In this document: in pieces, positions 31,901 through 54,217 of the stretch | Numbering within the stretch: position 1 is the first letter of the stretch | How the letters are laid out: every line of letters starts with the position of its first letter | Position numbers and translations under genes: made by a program | Origin: Macrostomum hystrix | Taxonomy: Eukaryota; Platyhelminthes; Macrostomidae | DNA length: 64,000 nt | NCBI GenBank assembly: GCA_950097015.1 | Contig: CATNEN010000039.1 | Location: 16,586,501 to 16,650,500, forward strand | Direction: 5' to 3' | The notes under the pieces: generated by a model | Seen by the model: only the letters and a program-made list of their open reading frames with translations | The model's database searches: none | What the model was told of the DNA's origin: nothing

Positions 31901-34900
31901 AATGACATCCATTGGATCGATAACGTTGCCCTTAGATTTAGACATTTTCTGTCCGTGCGAGTCGCGCACAATGGCGTGCAAATAGACGTAGCGAAACGGC
32001 AGCTTGTCCATGAGGGTCAGACCGGCCATGACCATCCTGGCCACCCAGAAGAATAGAATGTCGTGCCCAGTCTCCAGCAGTGTGCCAGGATAGAATGTGC
32101 TCAGATCCAGAGTCTGGTCTGGCCAATCGAAAATGCTGAATGGGAATAGCTGGGAGCTGAACCAGGTGTCCAGCACGTCCGGATCCTATGGCGAGGCGAG
32201 GATAAATTAAAGCGTCAGGTTAAGGTCAGCGCTTTTTGAAAACCGAAAGATTTCAGCTAAGAATGGATATATTTAGGAAAAATTTCAAACAATCCATTTT
32301 TCGATACATGTCGGCAGTTTTTACTAAATTAATTGCGGAAATTATCAAGTCCATGTTTTTAAACCGTTCATAACGCACTTTACTCCCCTATACCCAACTA
32401 TAATTCATCAAATAAGTTTCTTGAGGTAAAATTAACTTTGCTTTGAGATTTTTAACCACAAAAAATCACAACTATTTCGATACATATCGTCAAGTTGTGA
32501 CTTGTGTACTTAAAATATGAGTAATGGCAGACATTACGACGTAAACCTTTCATCGAATAATTTCTCTTTTGGGATGCTTCTTTAATTGCTGGGCCTTAAA
32601 AGACCAGAAAGATGTCATTAAACTTGCACTTCAATACCAATTAATAACATATTCGCAAGATTTTATGCATAAATAAGGATATTAACAATTATGAATACTT
32701 CATCTAAAACCATCCAAATCGCACTTTCGATACATATAGGCAATCGCCATTATTGCCTTTAAAACTCACCTGCTTCAATGTCAGTCTGCCTTCAGCAGCC
32801 TCCTTGGGCCATTTAGCCTTGGCTTGGCTCATCGCCTCGTCTTCGTTGCGTCCAATGAGCCAGGAGTCGCCGCTGTTTGGATCGCAGCCGTCAGCTGGCC
32901 GGCCGTCAATCATTGGCAGCCAGGCTGGCACCTGATGGCCCCACCAGAGCTGCCGGCTGACACACCAATCACGGCAATTGCTAAGCCAATCGCGCCAGAC
33001 CCGATTGTGATAGTCGGGAATGAGCTGCAGCTCGCCGGATTCAACAGCTTCCAAGGCGCGCTTGGCCATGCCGTCGCACCGGACATACCTGCAGAGTGCA
33101 CGATTCGTTAAATTTGCATTTTCTGATTTTAGCAGTGGGACTACTAAGGGAGGATTTCCCCCAGACAAAACGAAACGCTCGAGAACACTGGCAAACTTTT
33201 TGTTGCGCATCTTCTGAAATAAAAATCAAGTCTCCAGCTCTTCAGACCTTCGAGATGTTCAATGGTTCTGGCCGAAGGTCAGATTTTTCCCATAAGCACT
33301 AATGTATTTCATACACCACTTATACACGAAATAGCACTGCGAACTCGCCAGGCATTTGAAAATTTATCCGCATGTCACATGGATGCTCCTGCATTATCTC
33401 CCGCTTCGGTGGTCACCTACCTTCTTTATCTAGACGGAGCTGCTGGACCTTCAATGACTACAAGAGGTACTATGGACACCCTGATTCGCGTTTCTCAAAT
33501 TTCACTAATTAAGCATTTTAAATATTAGGCGCAGTACACCATCGTCTAGTCTGTCAACCAATCAGTCACCACCCAACGCTGTAAGCATTCAGGCACTGCC
33601 AAAAAAATTCATGCAGAAATTTGGCCTCGTTATAAAAACGGGCGGCAAAATGGCTTGGTAGTTCTACTTTTAGTAATGCAGCTATTGCACGGCGTATCTG
33701 AAAGCTGCGTACGGCTGTTCAGTCCATGGACTGGGGGCGACGCCACACCCGCCCTCAATTACCCCTGCTGACACTGGTGCCTATTTAACAGCTGGGTGAA
33801 CTGAAGCAATGCAGAGTCAAGTGTCTAGCTAAGGGACACAAAGGGGGTTGGTGGCAGAGCGGTTAACGCGTTTGCCTCTCGAACCAAGGTCCCTAAGTTC
33901 GATTCCACGGCGAGGCCGCATTCATTTGGGGCGCATTCGCGTAGAGAAGGCTTGGGGGCTTGTCGTGCAATTTACGCCCTTGAGGGCCAACCTTAATGAT
34001 ACAGTCAAAGTGTACACTGCCTGACGATGAGAAAGTCAGGGCAGATGTACACACCTGTGTGAGCGAATGCACAGGAGTCAGCGAGAAGGTGGCAGAATTG
34101 CAACATGGAGCTTAGTGAGTATTAAATAGATCTTTTTAAACTCACCACTGGGGTTTAATGAGTGGTTCAATGACATCCTTGCTGCGACTGCAGATGGGCA
34201 CCACCATAGGATTGTCCTGCTCGCCAATCCACAGGCCCTTGGCTTTCAAAGCTTCAACAACTCGGTCGCGAGCTTCAAATCTAGGCAAGCCGGAGAATTG
34301 TCCGCAATTATCGGCGATGAGGCCGTCCTCGCCGATGACGGTGATGAACGCCAGGTTGTTGCGCAGTCCGCATTCGAAATCGTTCGCATCGTGAGCCGGG
34401 GTGATTTTCACAGCGCCTGTGCCAAATTCGCGTTCAACAAAACTGTCGGCAACTATGCGCATCTCGCGATCAGGAAAGAACGGATGAACAATGCGACGGC
34501 CGTGCAGGTGTGTGTACCTGAGGATATGGGTGATTGGTGACTAAGCTTCCAGTATGCCTCACATAGGTTAGCGACTAAACTTTACAATCTTAATATGAGG
34601 GACTGGAGCTCTGAATCTAAACCGGGAGTTCTGATGGTCTCCTGAGTTTAGACCTGAAGTTCTGATGGTCTCCTGAGTTTAGACCTGAAGTTCTGATGGT
34701 CTCCTGAGTTTAGACCTGAAGTTCTGATGGTCTTCTGAATCTAAACCTGAAGTTCTGATGGTCTTCTGAATCTAAAACTGAAGTTCTGATGGTCTCCTGA
34801 GTTTAGACCTGAAGTTCTGATGGTCTTCTGAATCAAGACCTGAAGTTCTGATGGTCTTCTGAATCTAGACCTGAAGTTCTGATGGTCTTCTGAATCAAGA

Positions 34901-37298
34901 CCTGAAGTTCTGATGGTCTTCTGAATCTAGACCTGAAGTTCTGATGGTCTTCTGAATCAAGACCTGAAGTTCTGATGGTCTTCTGAATCTAGACCTGAAG
35001 TTCTGATGGTCTTCTGAATCTAGACCTGAAGTTCTGATGGTCTCCTGAATCTAGAACTGATGTTCTGATGGTCTTCTGAATCTAGACCTGAAGTTATGAT
35101 AGTCTTCTGAATCTAGACCTGAAGTTATGATAGTCTTCTGAATCTAGACCTGAAGTTCTGATGGTATTCTGAATCTAGACCTGAAGTTCTAGTGGTCTTC
35201 TGAATCTGTACCTGAAGTTCTGATGGTCTTCTGAATCAAGACCTGAAGTTCTGATGGTCTTCTGAATCTGTACCTGAAGTTCTGATGGTCCCCTGAGTCT
35301 AGACCTAAAGTTCTGATAACCTTGTGAATCTAAACCTGAAGTGCTGATGGTCTTCTGAATCTAGACCTGAAGTTCTGATGGTCTTCTGAATCTAGACCTG
35401 AAGTTCTGATGGTCTTCTGAATCTAAACCTGAAACTGAAGTTTTTTTTGGTCGAATTCTTAATTTCATTTGGTCCACAATGCCAGCCATTCTTTACCTTG
35501 TATCCTCTGGATGCACAGCCACAGCAGTATCGCCCAGCATAGTCTCAGGCCTAGTAGTGGCCACAATAATTTTCTCATCTGAATCGGCCAGCGGATAAGC
35601 GAATTGGGTCAGCACGCCAAAGTCAATCGGCTTCTCATAGCCTGGCACGTGAATAGCTTGGCGTTTAGTCAGCTCCTTCTTCTCCACTTCAATATCGGAG
35701 ATTGCGCTGCGCAGGGCGCAGGACCAGTTCACAAGGCGATTGGCTCTGTACATCAGGCCCATGCTGTGCATGCGAACGAATGCTTCAATAACAGCCCGGC
35801 TCATCTTTGGCTCCATTGTGAATCGAGCCCGGGACCAATCGCAGGAGCAGCCAAGGTGGCGCAACTGATAATAGATTCGGTCGCCTTTCTCGTGACGATA
35901 ACGCCAGACCTCTTGTTCGAATGCTTCCCGACCAAGATCGTGTCGGGTTAGACCGCGCTCTCGCATTAGCTTTTTTTCGACAACAACCTGTTTGTTATTT
36001 TTTTATTTAGCAAATAGAGGTCTAAAGATGTGGCATAGAATCTATTGATTACTGTTTGAAGTGTCATGTTTTTATTGTCCTTAGACAGTCCTAGACAACG
36101 TTGGATTGTCTCTAGACATAGTTAGATTGCGGGGGGGTCGGTGGCAGAGCGGTTATCGCGTAACTTGCCTCTCGCACCACGGTCCCTAAGTTCGATTCCG
36201 CGGCGAGGCCACATTTATTTGGGGCGCAGCCGCTGAGAAAAGGCTTGGGGGCTTGTCGTGCAATTTACGCCCTCGAGGGCCAACCTCCAAGGCACAGTAA
36301 AATGTACACTGTCTGACGATGAGAAAGTCAGGGCAGATGTACACACCTGTGTGAGCGTATGCCTGTGTACAGTATCTGTGTGCGTGTGTGCTCAGGAGTC
36401 AACGAAATGGGCAGAATCGCCTCCTCGCTGGCTGCGGGTCTAGTGTCACTAAATGATGTGCCATTGCCCGCAGCCCTCCTGCAATTATTATTATTATTAT
36501 TATCTCCGATTGTCTCTGGAAAATGTCCGATTGTCTCTAGACAATGATCGATTGTCTCTGGACAAAGTTCAATAGTTTCTAGATAGGGTTTGTTAGTCAA
36601 TAGATATAGATATAGATAGTTTTTTTAGACTTATGAAGAATACCTCTAAATTAAAATATATTGTCTGTACATACAAATTTACTGTCTCTAAGTCTATAAA
36701 AAACACAGCTGATGCTCACTCAAATTAGATAAATTGTTAGAACAACACCAACTAGCAATAGGGTACACACCTGGGTGGCAATGCCAGCGTGATCGCATCC
36801 GGGATTCCACAGAGTGGTCTCGCCGCGCATCCGATGCCATCTAGTCAGGGTGTCCTCGATGGCGCTAGTCAGAGCGTGCCCAATGTGAAGACCAGCAGTG
36901 ACATTTGGCGGCGGAATCACCATGGTGAATATGCCCTTGGGATTAGGCTTAGTAAAGTCTGGCTGATGATATTCAGGTTTAAAATAACCAGACGCTTCCC
37001 ACCATTCGTACCAGGCGGATTCAACGTAGCGCGGTTCGTAGGCTTCGGGCAGGGGACAGCTGGTGTCCTTGCGCTGGCCTGGCTCGTGATTCCACTTGTA
37101 CACAGCTGGTCCACTTGGCTCCGACTTGCCTGCCTTCTTCTTTGAAGGCTTTTGGACGGCCACCTGCTGCTCCTGCTGTTTCTGCTCCTGCTGTTTCTGC
37201 TCTTGTTGCTGCTTTTTAGCTTGAAATTTTGCTAATTTGGCAGCTTTCTCAGCTTCTTTCTTTAGCTTTTTCTTGTCAGCTTTTTCTTTGTCAGCCAT
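28997..37298 (-). CDS. VARS1: Cytosolic valyl-tRNA synthetase (class Ia), 8 exons, with C-terminal GST-like domain
   Basis: Charges tRNA(Val) with valine in the cytosol. Exons on the minus strand: 37298-36771, 35987-35497, 34517-34146, 33088-32770, 32185-31883, 31645-31271, 30762-30430 and 29974-28997. They total 3699 nt, or 1232 residues. A Lys/Gln-rich N-terminus (about 1-60) leads into the Rossmann domain with HIGH at 138-141. The editing (CP1) domain follows ([25 protein letters not shown]). Next come the tryptophan-rich WWGHQVPAW, the [12 protein letters not shown] block, KMSKS at 650-654, and the anticodon-binding helices ([15 protein letters not shown]). After the usual C-terminal coiled coil (about 985-1045), some 180 further residues look like a GST fold: [13 protein letters not shown], then [13 protein letters not shown]. 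Vertebrate ValRS has such a domain at the N-terminus, where this protein has none. Introns are packed with private minisatellites (introns 2, 6, 7) and interspersed repeats (introns 1, 4). Confidence 0.96.
30010..30400. repeat. Minisatellite, 24-bp unit (TGACTAGTCTGTAGATTTACTAAT)
   Basis: About 16 diverged units in VARS intron 7, starting some 35 bp from the last exon. Confidence 0.92.
30775..31245. repeat. Minisatellite, 34-bp unit, VARS intron 6
   Basis: Units contain ATAATTGTGGGGTAGATATT and GGGTAGTGGGTCAG. Starts about 15 bp from the exon 7 acceptor and fills the intron. Confidence 0.94.
33150..33530. mobile_element. Diverged relative of the S6K intron 6 element, in VARS intron 4
   Basis: Shares long blocks with 51910-52200: TTGCGCATCTTCTGAAA, TTCTGGCCGAAGGTC, TTTTTCCCAT, and GACGGAGCTGCTGGA-CTTCAA through TATGGACACCCTGAT and TTTCTCAAATTTC. 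The upstream ACGAAACGC...GAACAC...GGCAAACT also matches the complement of that element's right end, so the inverted repeat is probably 50 bp or more. The 3' half is missing. Confidence 0.55.
33676..33845 (-). mobile_element. Second-family SINE copy, truncated at the family 1 junction
   Basis: Shares with 28415-28730 the blocks GCTGCGTACGGCTGTTCAGT, CCATGGACTGG, CCTCAATTAC, AACAGCTGG-TGAA and TGAAGCAAT. The tRNA-like head is missing where the family 1 SINE begins. Confidence 0.6.
33846..34103 (+). mobile_element. tRNA-derived SINE (family 1), 3'-truncated, inserted beside family 2 copy
   Basis: Head GGTGGCAGAGCGGTTAACGC with B-box AGTTCGATTCC, then the shared body to TCAGCGAGAAGG. The microsatellite tail is absent. 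It abuts the family 2 copy ending at 33845, in VARS intron 4. Confidence 0.75.
34605..35435. repeat. Minisatellite, 31-bp unit, VARS intron 2
   Basis: Units contain ACCTGAAGTTCTGATGGTCT and TCTGAATCTAG. Occupies most of the intron. Confidence 0.95.
36131..36503 (+). mobile_element. tRNA-derived SINE (family 1), most complete copy
   Basis: Head GGTGGCAGAGCGGTTATCGC...AAGTTCGATTCCGCGG, the full body including CCTGTGTACAGTATCTGTGT and CGCTGGCTGCGGGTC, and an ATT-repeat tail. Lies in VARS intron 1. Confidence 0.82.
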
Positions 37299-38640
37299 GT
37301 TTAAAATAGAATAGTCTTAAAAGGGATATTGTTCATTAGCTAATTACAAGGTATGGCAAGGAAGATTTTATTGTAAAACTCTAGAAAGTGACGAATACAC
37401 TGAATAAAAAAATTTAAGTGCACTAACCAATTTATACACTCAATGCATTGTCTATGCCAAACTGTCTTTTTTATTTGCATTTGATGATTAAACTTATCTA
37501 ACAAATGTGCCACAGATGATTAGGCCTCAGGTTTATCAAGGCTAGTTAGGCATGCAATGTATTAATTTACATATGGCAACTTACACAAATAGTTTACACA
37601 AATAAATTACAGCCACGGGTAAATATACTTTTTTAACCTTACTTTTGATACAATTATAGCCAGAATCAACAATGCTTCTAGAATAGAAGCAACAATGTAG
37701 AAAACAATATCTAATGTAAGCACTACAAACAAAATCCTTTTCATTGGAGTTTGTTTGCCTAGAATGTCTGTCATAACTGTTTTATTTGTTTACATTTGAT
37801 GCTTGCTCATTTTTTAATGTTAAATTTAATTATACAAAATAAACTGAACTGACTAAGCTGCAGTTACCCTACAGCATTAGATTGATGAAAGACCATATTA
37901 ATTATTATGACATTATGAAATTAAAATAGAGCCTATATGCTTAATAGAATTACTATGCACCATTCTAGGTCTATTGTAATATATTATTTATCCTATATAA
38001 CTAATGCATTGGCATTCATGATACTTTCAGTACTAGGCTAATGGTCTTCAATACTAGACTAATCTAAGCATATAATAAATACTGACAATGGAGTAGACTA
38101 TAGGCAAGGCAATGTTTTAGATTTCCTTGTTAATTATGTTAAAATGTTTCTAACTAACTCTAAGAGTTCTAACTAAGTATTAGGTAGAGTAGCCTAAGCT
38201 GAGTGTAATTTTTATTTTGATTCCAAATTATTATTATTTTTTTTGAGAGCAATATTGAGGATTAAGGGGCTCTAGTCTTTTTGTCTGCTGCTATCTTTTT
38301 TGCCAACAAATGAGTTGACATATTTGTAAGCCAATGAAATGAAATTCATGAGCAGATGAATAATTTAGATGCCCTTAGGCCTAATGTTTAGATACCCTAC
38401 AGACTAAAGTGATATAGACATAAAAGTACTTGATCAATATGAACTTGTGCATTGCAAATGCATTTTATCATAATGATCTTTTCTTATGTGAAAATTAAAG
38501 CCATAGCAGATGACTTTGTTTAAATTGTTTGATAAGCAGACGAGTTTGTATGAAGTTTCTTTTAAAGACAGGTTAATAACATAGGCCTACTAGTTGCCAG
38601 TTGGCAACAGACAAAAATACAAGAAACCCTATTTAGGAGT
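37299..38640. other. Intergenic 5' flank of VARS
   Basis: AT-rich unique sequence; the VARS promoter should lie at its left. No TATA box or clear motif identified. Confidence 0.5.
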
Positions 38641-38689
38641 ACTTAACTTCTGGGTTGCCACTACCCAGAGAACAACTTACTTACTTGAC

Positions 38690-39215
38690 TTAGCTGCAGG
38701 GTAGTCCATGGACGCAGCGGGGAGGCGAGGATCGCCCATACTGCTAACCCCTGTAGGCCCGCAGACAGGCAATGGCGCAGGGCTGGTCAGGGTGGTCCGC
38801 TGGTCCATCCTGCAGCGTCATCTTCTGTAGGGAAGAACGTGGCTTGTCTTGTTGCCCGGAGGAACTGGATGAGCCGTGGTATGCTGTTGGGCTGGCAGAT
38901 CTCATCTATAGACGGGTTGGGCCCTGAGGTAGCGTAGCCAGTCTCTGTTATAGAAAGGGCAGTGACACACAAAGTGCTCAGCATCTTTGTTGTCGTACTC
39001 ACAGAATGGGCAGAGTTCACTCTCAAGGTTGCCCCAGAGGAAACAGTGCCTAGCGAGGTAGCCGTGGCCCTTGAGGGTCATGGCGAGGGCGCGGATATCC
39101 TTCTGGTTTTTGTTCAAAAGGATATTCCTAAGCCTGCAAGACGGGCGCAGAACTGTGGCACGAGATTGCCGACAGTTCTGGGTGCCCACCCAAAGAGAAC
39201 AACTTTGGGGCTATC
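38690..39215 (-). pseudogene. 5'-truncated non-LTR retrotransposon ORF2 C-terminus
   Basis: Minus-strand frames read NILLNKNQKDIRALAMTLKG, HGYLARHCFLWG, then a CPFC-x8-EHFVCHC zinc-binding segment. A frame change then leads to PSIDEICQPNSIPRLIQFLR. This is the tail seen after the RNase H-like part of Jockey/R1-group ORF2 proteins. No reverse transcriptase is present upstream. Frameshifted and dead. Confidence 0.6.
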
Positions 39216-39229
39216 CTTTAGGCCTACTG

Positions 39230-40540
39230 GATCACAATTTATTGAACATTATCTATGCCATTTTAAAATATACTTGTGCAAAATCATAGTAAAGTTTAGT
39301 AATGTAAAGTTTAGCTTTAACACAATAAGTAGGCCCTAAAACTAACAAGTTAGGCCTAATATAAAAAGTAGCCCCACCCACTTTATAATCAACTCACACT
39401 ACTGAATATATAGAAGAAGGGCCTACTCTGCATGCTACGAGTATAGGCTAGGCCTATTATATCTTAGTGATCTAGTGTTTAAGGAATGGAGGCCCCCATA
39501 AAAATATTTATATGAGGAAATCTAGAAAATGGACATTTTGAAATATAGGCCTATTCATAGGCCTATATAATGCCAATTAGGCCTAGTATACTGTTGGTAG
39601 AGTATTTGCATCCCACTCTGTATAAAAAAATTAAACTGCTTTCATTTCACTATTCAATTTTGCATCATGCCATGCATGGCCTCAGAAAGGCATGAAGTTT
39701 CTAGAGATAAAGAGCTTTTTGGCTCAAAAATACAGAACCCACTTTCTGCTACTAACTCATACAGGCCTACGCATCATAATATCGACCACTTTATTTACTG
39801 AAACATAAGTCCAGGAAGTTTAGCATATAGGCCTAAACATCTGACGAAATCAAGCGAAACATCAGACTAAGTCTCTTCGTCATCCACCCACTGAGATATT
39901 GGACAGATCGTCATCTGGATGACGAAGTTGTAAGATGACGAAGTGTCCAGGATCGCAGTAGACGCTTTACAATTTGCACATCTGAAACAGAAAACTTTGC
40001 TAGTTTTTTTGCAAGTAAAAGGATAAATATATATATATATATTAAACACTTTTAAGAGTAAGGATCTATAAAAAAGCACAAAGCGCACTTACATTTTGCT
40101 TATAACTTTTAATCACGGACTTTTTGTCGTGATTAGCCTAGTCATAACTTTCAACGTCTTAGTGTTGTCAACAACGTTGTTTCTTTGATAGTCACGTTTT
40201 CAGTTGTGCTGTAGCCTATAGATTAGTACTAGCACACTAAGCCCCCCTTTGGGGGGCACTACTGTTCAAACAAAAATATTGTGTAATGCAGAAGGACAAA
40301 ATAAACCTGAAAGCAAACAAAAATGAAAACTCATGTCGTCAGTATTAATTTCCCTGATTGCAAATATACACTCGTATGTGATTGCGATTCAACGAAAATT
40401 TGAATTCTCACTAAATACAAAAATAGTCTGTCTGAGACATTCAGTCTGTACACCAAGAGCCCCATCGGGGCAAAATTACACAAGTAACTTACGTTGTTTG
40501 ATACAACTCAGCTTAATGCTACTTAAGTACATGTGAAAAC
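39230..40540. other. Intergenic sequence rich in TAGGCCTA
   Basis: No genes seen. Contains most of the TAGGCCTA cluster, an AT-dinucleotide run near 40028, and a GCCCCCC-TTT-GGGGGGC hairpin at about 40240-40256. Confidence 0.5.
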
Positions 40541-40544
40541 TATC

Positions 40545-41075
40545 CCCTCAGCAGTAAAAAACCAGTGTCTCCCCAGCTGCAGAGAAGTAATTCCCCCCCC
40601 AGCAGCAAAGCGGTAATTCCCCCCAGCAGCAGAGCAGTAATTCCCCCCCCCCAGCAGCAGAGCAGTAATTCCCCCCCCCCAGCAGCAAAGCAGTAATTCC
40701 CCCCAGCAGCAGAGCAGTAATTCCTCCCCAGCAGCAAAGCAGTAATTCCCCCCCCCAGCAGCAAAGCAGTAATTCTCCCCCAGCAGCAGAGCAGTAATTC
40801 CCCCCCCCCCAGCAGCAGAGCAGTAATTCCCCCCCCAGCAGCAGAGCAGTAATTCCCCCCCCCAGCAGCAAAGCAGTAATTCCCCCCCAGCAGCAAAGCA
40901 GTAATTCCCCCCAGCAGCAGAGCAGTAATTCCTCCCCAGCAGCAGAGCAGTAATTCCCCCCCCCCAGCAGCAGAGCAGTAATTCCCCCCCAGCAGCAGAG
41001 CAGTAATCCCCCCAGCAGCAGAGCAGTAATTCCCCCCCAGCAGCAGAGCAGTAATTCCCACCAGCAGCAAAGAAT
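40545..41075. repeat. Minisatellite with variable poly-C runs (AGCAGCAGAGCAGTAATT + 4-10 C)
   Basis: About 20 units differing mainly in C-run length. The minus strand carries regularly spaced G runs. Confidence 0.95.
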
Positions 41076-41079
41076 ACTG

Positions 41080-42405
41080 GTAAACCCACTTAGAAAACTG
41101 TTAAACACTTTTAGAAAACTTGTAAACACATTTAGAAAACTGGTAAACACATTTAGAAAGCAGTTAATCCACACTTAGAAAACTTTTAGACACATTTAGA
41201 GAACTATAAAACACATTTAGAATACCGAAACCCAGTTTTAGAAAACTGTTAAACAAATTTAGAATACTGGTAAACACATTTAGAAAACTGGTAAACACTT
41301 TTAGAATACTGGTAAACACATTTAGAAAACTGTTAATTAAAAACATTTAGAATACTGGTAAACACATTTAGAATACTGGTAAACACATTTAGAAAACTGG
41401 TAAACACTTTTAGAATACTGGTAAACACATTTAGAAAACTGTTAAAAACATTTAGAATACTGGTAAACACATTTAGAATACTGGTAAACACATTTAGAAT
41501 ACTGGTAAACACATTTAGAATACTGGTAAAAACATTTAAAATACTGGTAAACACATTTAGAATACTGGTAAACACATTTAAAATACGGTTAAAAACATTT
41601 AGAATACTGGTAAAAACATTTAGAAAACTGGTAAACACTTTTAGAATACTGGTAAACACTTTTAGAATACTGGTAAACACATTTAGAATACGGTTAAAAA
41701 CATTTAGAATACTGGTAAAAACATTTAGAAAACTGGTAAACACTTTTAGAATACTGGTAAACACATTTAGAATACTGGTAAACACTTTTAGAATTCTGGT
41801 AAAAACATTTAGAATACTGGTAAACACTTTTAGAATACTGGTAAACACTTTTAGAATACTGGTAAACACATTTAGAATACTGTTAAAAACATTTAGAATA
41901 CTGGTAAAAACATTTAGAATACTGATAAACACTTTTAGAATACTGGTAAAAACATTTAGAATACTGGTAAACACTTTTAGAATTCTGGTAAAAAAAACAT
42001 TTAGAATACTGGTAAACACTTTTAGAATACTGGTAAACACTTTTAGAATACTGGTAAACACTTTTAGAATACTGGTAAACACATTTAGAAAACTGGTAAA
42101 CACTTTTAGAATACTGGTAAACACATTTAGAATACTGGTAAAAACATTTAGAATACTGGTAAACACTTTTAGAATACTGGTAAACACATTTAGAATACTG
42201 TTAAAAACATTTAGAATACTGGTAAAAACATTTAGAATACTGGTAAACACTTTTAGAATACTGGTAAACACATTTAGAATACTGGTAAACACTTTTAGAA
42301 TACTGATAAACACTTTTAGAATACTGGTAAACACTTTTAGAATACTGGTAAACACATGTAGAAAACTGTAGGACATTTAAAAAACTGTTGGACATTTAAA
42401 AAACT
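41080..42405. repeat. 1.3 kb minisatellite, 21-bp unit (ACATTTAGAATACTGGTAAAC)
   Basis: The unit length is a multiple of three, which leaves a 347-codon minus-strand frame open. Judged non-coding. Confidence 0.95.
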
Positions 42406-42829
42406 GTTGGACTCTTTTCTCGATTGATATTTTGTTAAAGATTTGATGATTTATATGTTGTAGTAAGAAAGGAGTAGATGTCTCAATATATCGTTGAATT
42501 GAAGTCTGCTATGCACATTTTACCTATTCAAATCAAACACACACACACACACACACACACGGGTGAGAAAAGCTGTGATGTAATCTATTTATAAATTCGC
42601 ACTGACTGTCTCGCCAGTGGGGTTGACATAGCTATGTACATTTGACACAGTGAAATTCTTATCAGTGTACTCACTTTTAACGAAACTGGCCCTGATGCAA
42701 TCATTAAAATTGGCAGCGAAATGCACGTTGACAAAACTGGCTCTGATGTAATGCATTAAAAATGCTATCTAAAACAGTTTTTCGAATATTTAATCCCCTT
42801 GGCAATGGAATTAAGCTTAATAAAATTAC

Positions 42830-43010
42830 GTGTATATGTGTCCCCATATTTGGCATCTTTTGGTGAAGAAATGGTGAAAATCGGTTGAGCCGTTCGGGAG
42901 AAAATCAATTACAACCAAGTAACCAACCATTTCATTTTTAGTATATAAGACAAACATACAAGCAAGCAAGCAAGCAAGCAAGATTTTCATTTTTAGTATA
43001 TTAGAAATAA
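42830..43010 (+). mobile_element. Probable RTE-type retroposon 3' end
   Basis: Contains AAATCGGTTGAGCCGTTCGG, a tail motif shared by many RTE-like retroposons of animals. It is followed by CAACCAAGTAACC and an ACAAGCAAGCAAGCAAG microsatellite end. No coding part. Confidence 0.45.
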
Positions 43011-43432
43011 TAACATCACAACGCATTCTACCAATCTAAACTGAAGCTTAAAATATTTTTTTCTTTCTGCACAAGTACATATTTTTTAGAGATAATTTTT
43101 TTCACAGTTGTCTGCAAACAAAGTCGTGGAAAATAAAAAAACTCGTCCTATAATTTAAAGTTAATTAACAACTTCTTATTTTCTATTTAAGGCTAGAGTT
43201 TGTGAGACCATTTTTACGAATACCATCTTTCTAATAACTACTTCTTTAAGATTCTACCACAAAAAACACTCGAGTTTTATTAAGAAGGCATTGGCATTGC
43301 CTAAGCAAACTGCTAGCTTAGCTAGCTATTGTCTATTGAACAGTGAACACTTACAGAGGCAAATAAATGTTACGTAGGAATCATAAAGAACACCAGCTTT
43401 CTTTATTAGGCCTACAGTTTCAACCAACCATC
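43011..43432 (+). other. S6K 5' flank
   Basis: Unique AT-rich sequence before the S6K ATG. One TAGGCCTA lies at 43407, 19 bp before the start codon. No TATA box assigned. Confidence 0.4.
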
Positions 43433-53307
<9,875 letters not shown>

Positions 53308-53316
53308 GTTTATTCC

Positions 53317-53322
53317 AATAAA
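53317..53322 (+). promoter_or_regulatory. Poly(A) signal of S6K
   Basis: AATAAA 10 bp after the stop codon, followed within about 30 bp by TG-rich sequence. Implies a very short 3' UTR if used. Confidence 0.55.
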
Positions 53323-53564
53323 ACAGTGCAGTGCTGAGCGCTGCTAGTTCATTCGTTGACAACTCTGCAGTCGGTTTTTATCCGTTGATGTTGACTTATC
53401 TCGCATTAATAATTAAATAGCCCGTATGGGTGCTGAGAGATAGCAACACCGTCTTTCTAATGAGAGGAGTCATGTAGTTGTTTATATTGTTAATTCTGTG
53501 TTGCCTTTAACTGTAGGTTTGGTCCACGGCTTGTGACTTGTTGGGTATGGGAAGAACAATTTTC

Positions 53565-53755
53565 TCATTGTTTTAACATATTTCTCTAATTTTCTCACTG
53601 TCTTATCATATTTCTCCAATTTTCTCACTGTCTTATCATATTTCTCTAATTTTCTCACTGTCTTATCATATTTGTCCAATTTTCTCACTGTCTTATCATA
53701 TTTCTCCATTTTTCTCACTGTCTTATATTTTTTCTCAAATTTTATTATTGTCCTA
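53565..53755. repeat. Minisatellite, 31-bp unit
   Basis: About six units of TTTCTCCAATTTTCTCACTG + TCTTATCATA, 3' of S6K. Confidence 0.93.
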
Positions 53756-54217
53756 TCTTATCTTTCTAATACGTACTTTTGCAATCAACTCGCAAGCTTA
53801 TTCTCAGTTGGTCTTCGTCTATTTGCCCAAATCGATCTTGTTATTCTGATCGTGTGTGCGCTGACTCGGCTGTGCGTGTTAGCTCTAGTTCCAGCTAATC
53901 TTACCTGGGCTGCTAGTTTGTTTGTTGTTATCGTCAGTTTTTTTTCAAGTCTTTGTGTTTGCTTTTTTTTCTCATGCCGCCATGGATCTGCTTGACAATT
54001 TCGACAATTTCTGTCGCTCAGAGTCACATTCAGTTCGTTTATTTTTTGCACCTGTTTTACACTGCACTGATTCTTGGTTTCTTGTGGCAACGCAACTTGA
54101 ACTGCAGGCCAAGTTCTTATTCAGGCTTTCCGCGAGGCAATGCAACAAACTGTATGTTCAAATTCTGCTTTTATTCCATTTTTATTTATGCTGGTATACG
54201 GTTTGTAACTTAAAATA

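Noticed and set aside
36131-36220. Functional tRNA genes at the SINE heads (also 33848 and 28640)
   Set aside because: A and B boxes are present, but the cloverleaf stems do not close well and each is followed by a SINE body.
40523-41174. Three overlapping Gly/Leu/Cys-rich minus-strand ORFs
   Set aside because: All three frames of the poly-C minisatellite are open; homopolymer length would change the frame at every unit.
41333-42376. 347-codon minus-strand ORF with a 7-residue repeat (VFTSILN)
   Set aside because: A 21-bp array keeps the frame open; composition and strand give no support for a real protein.
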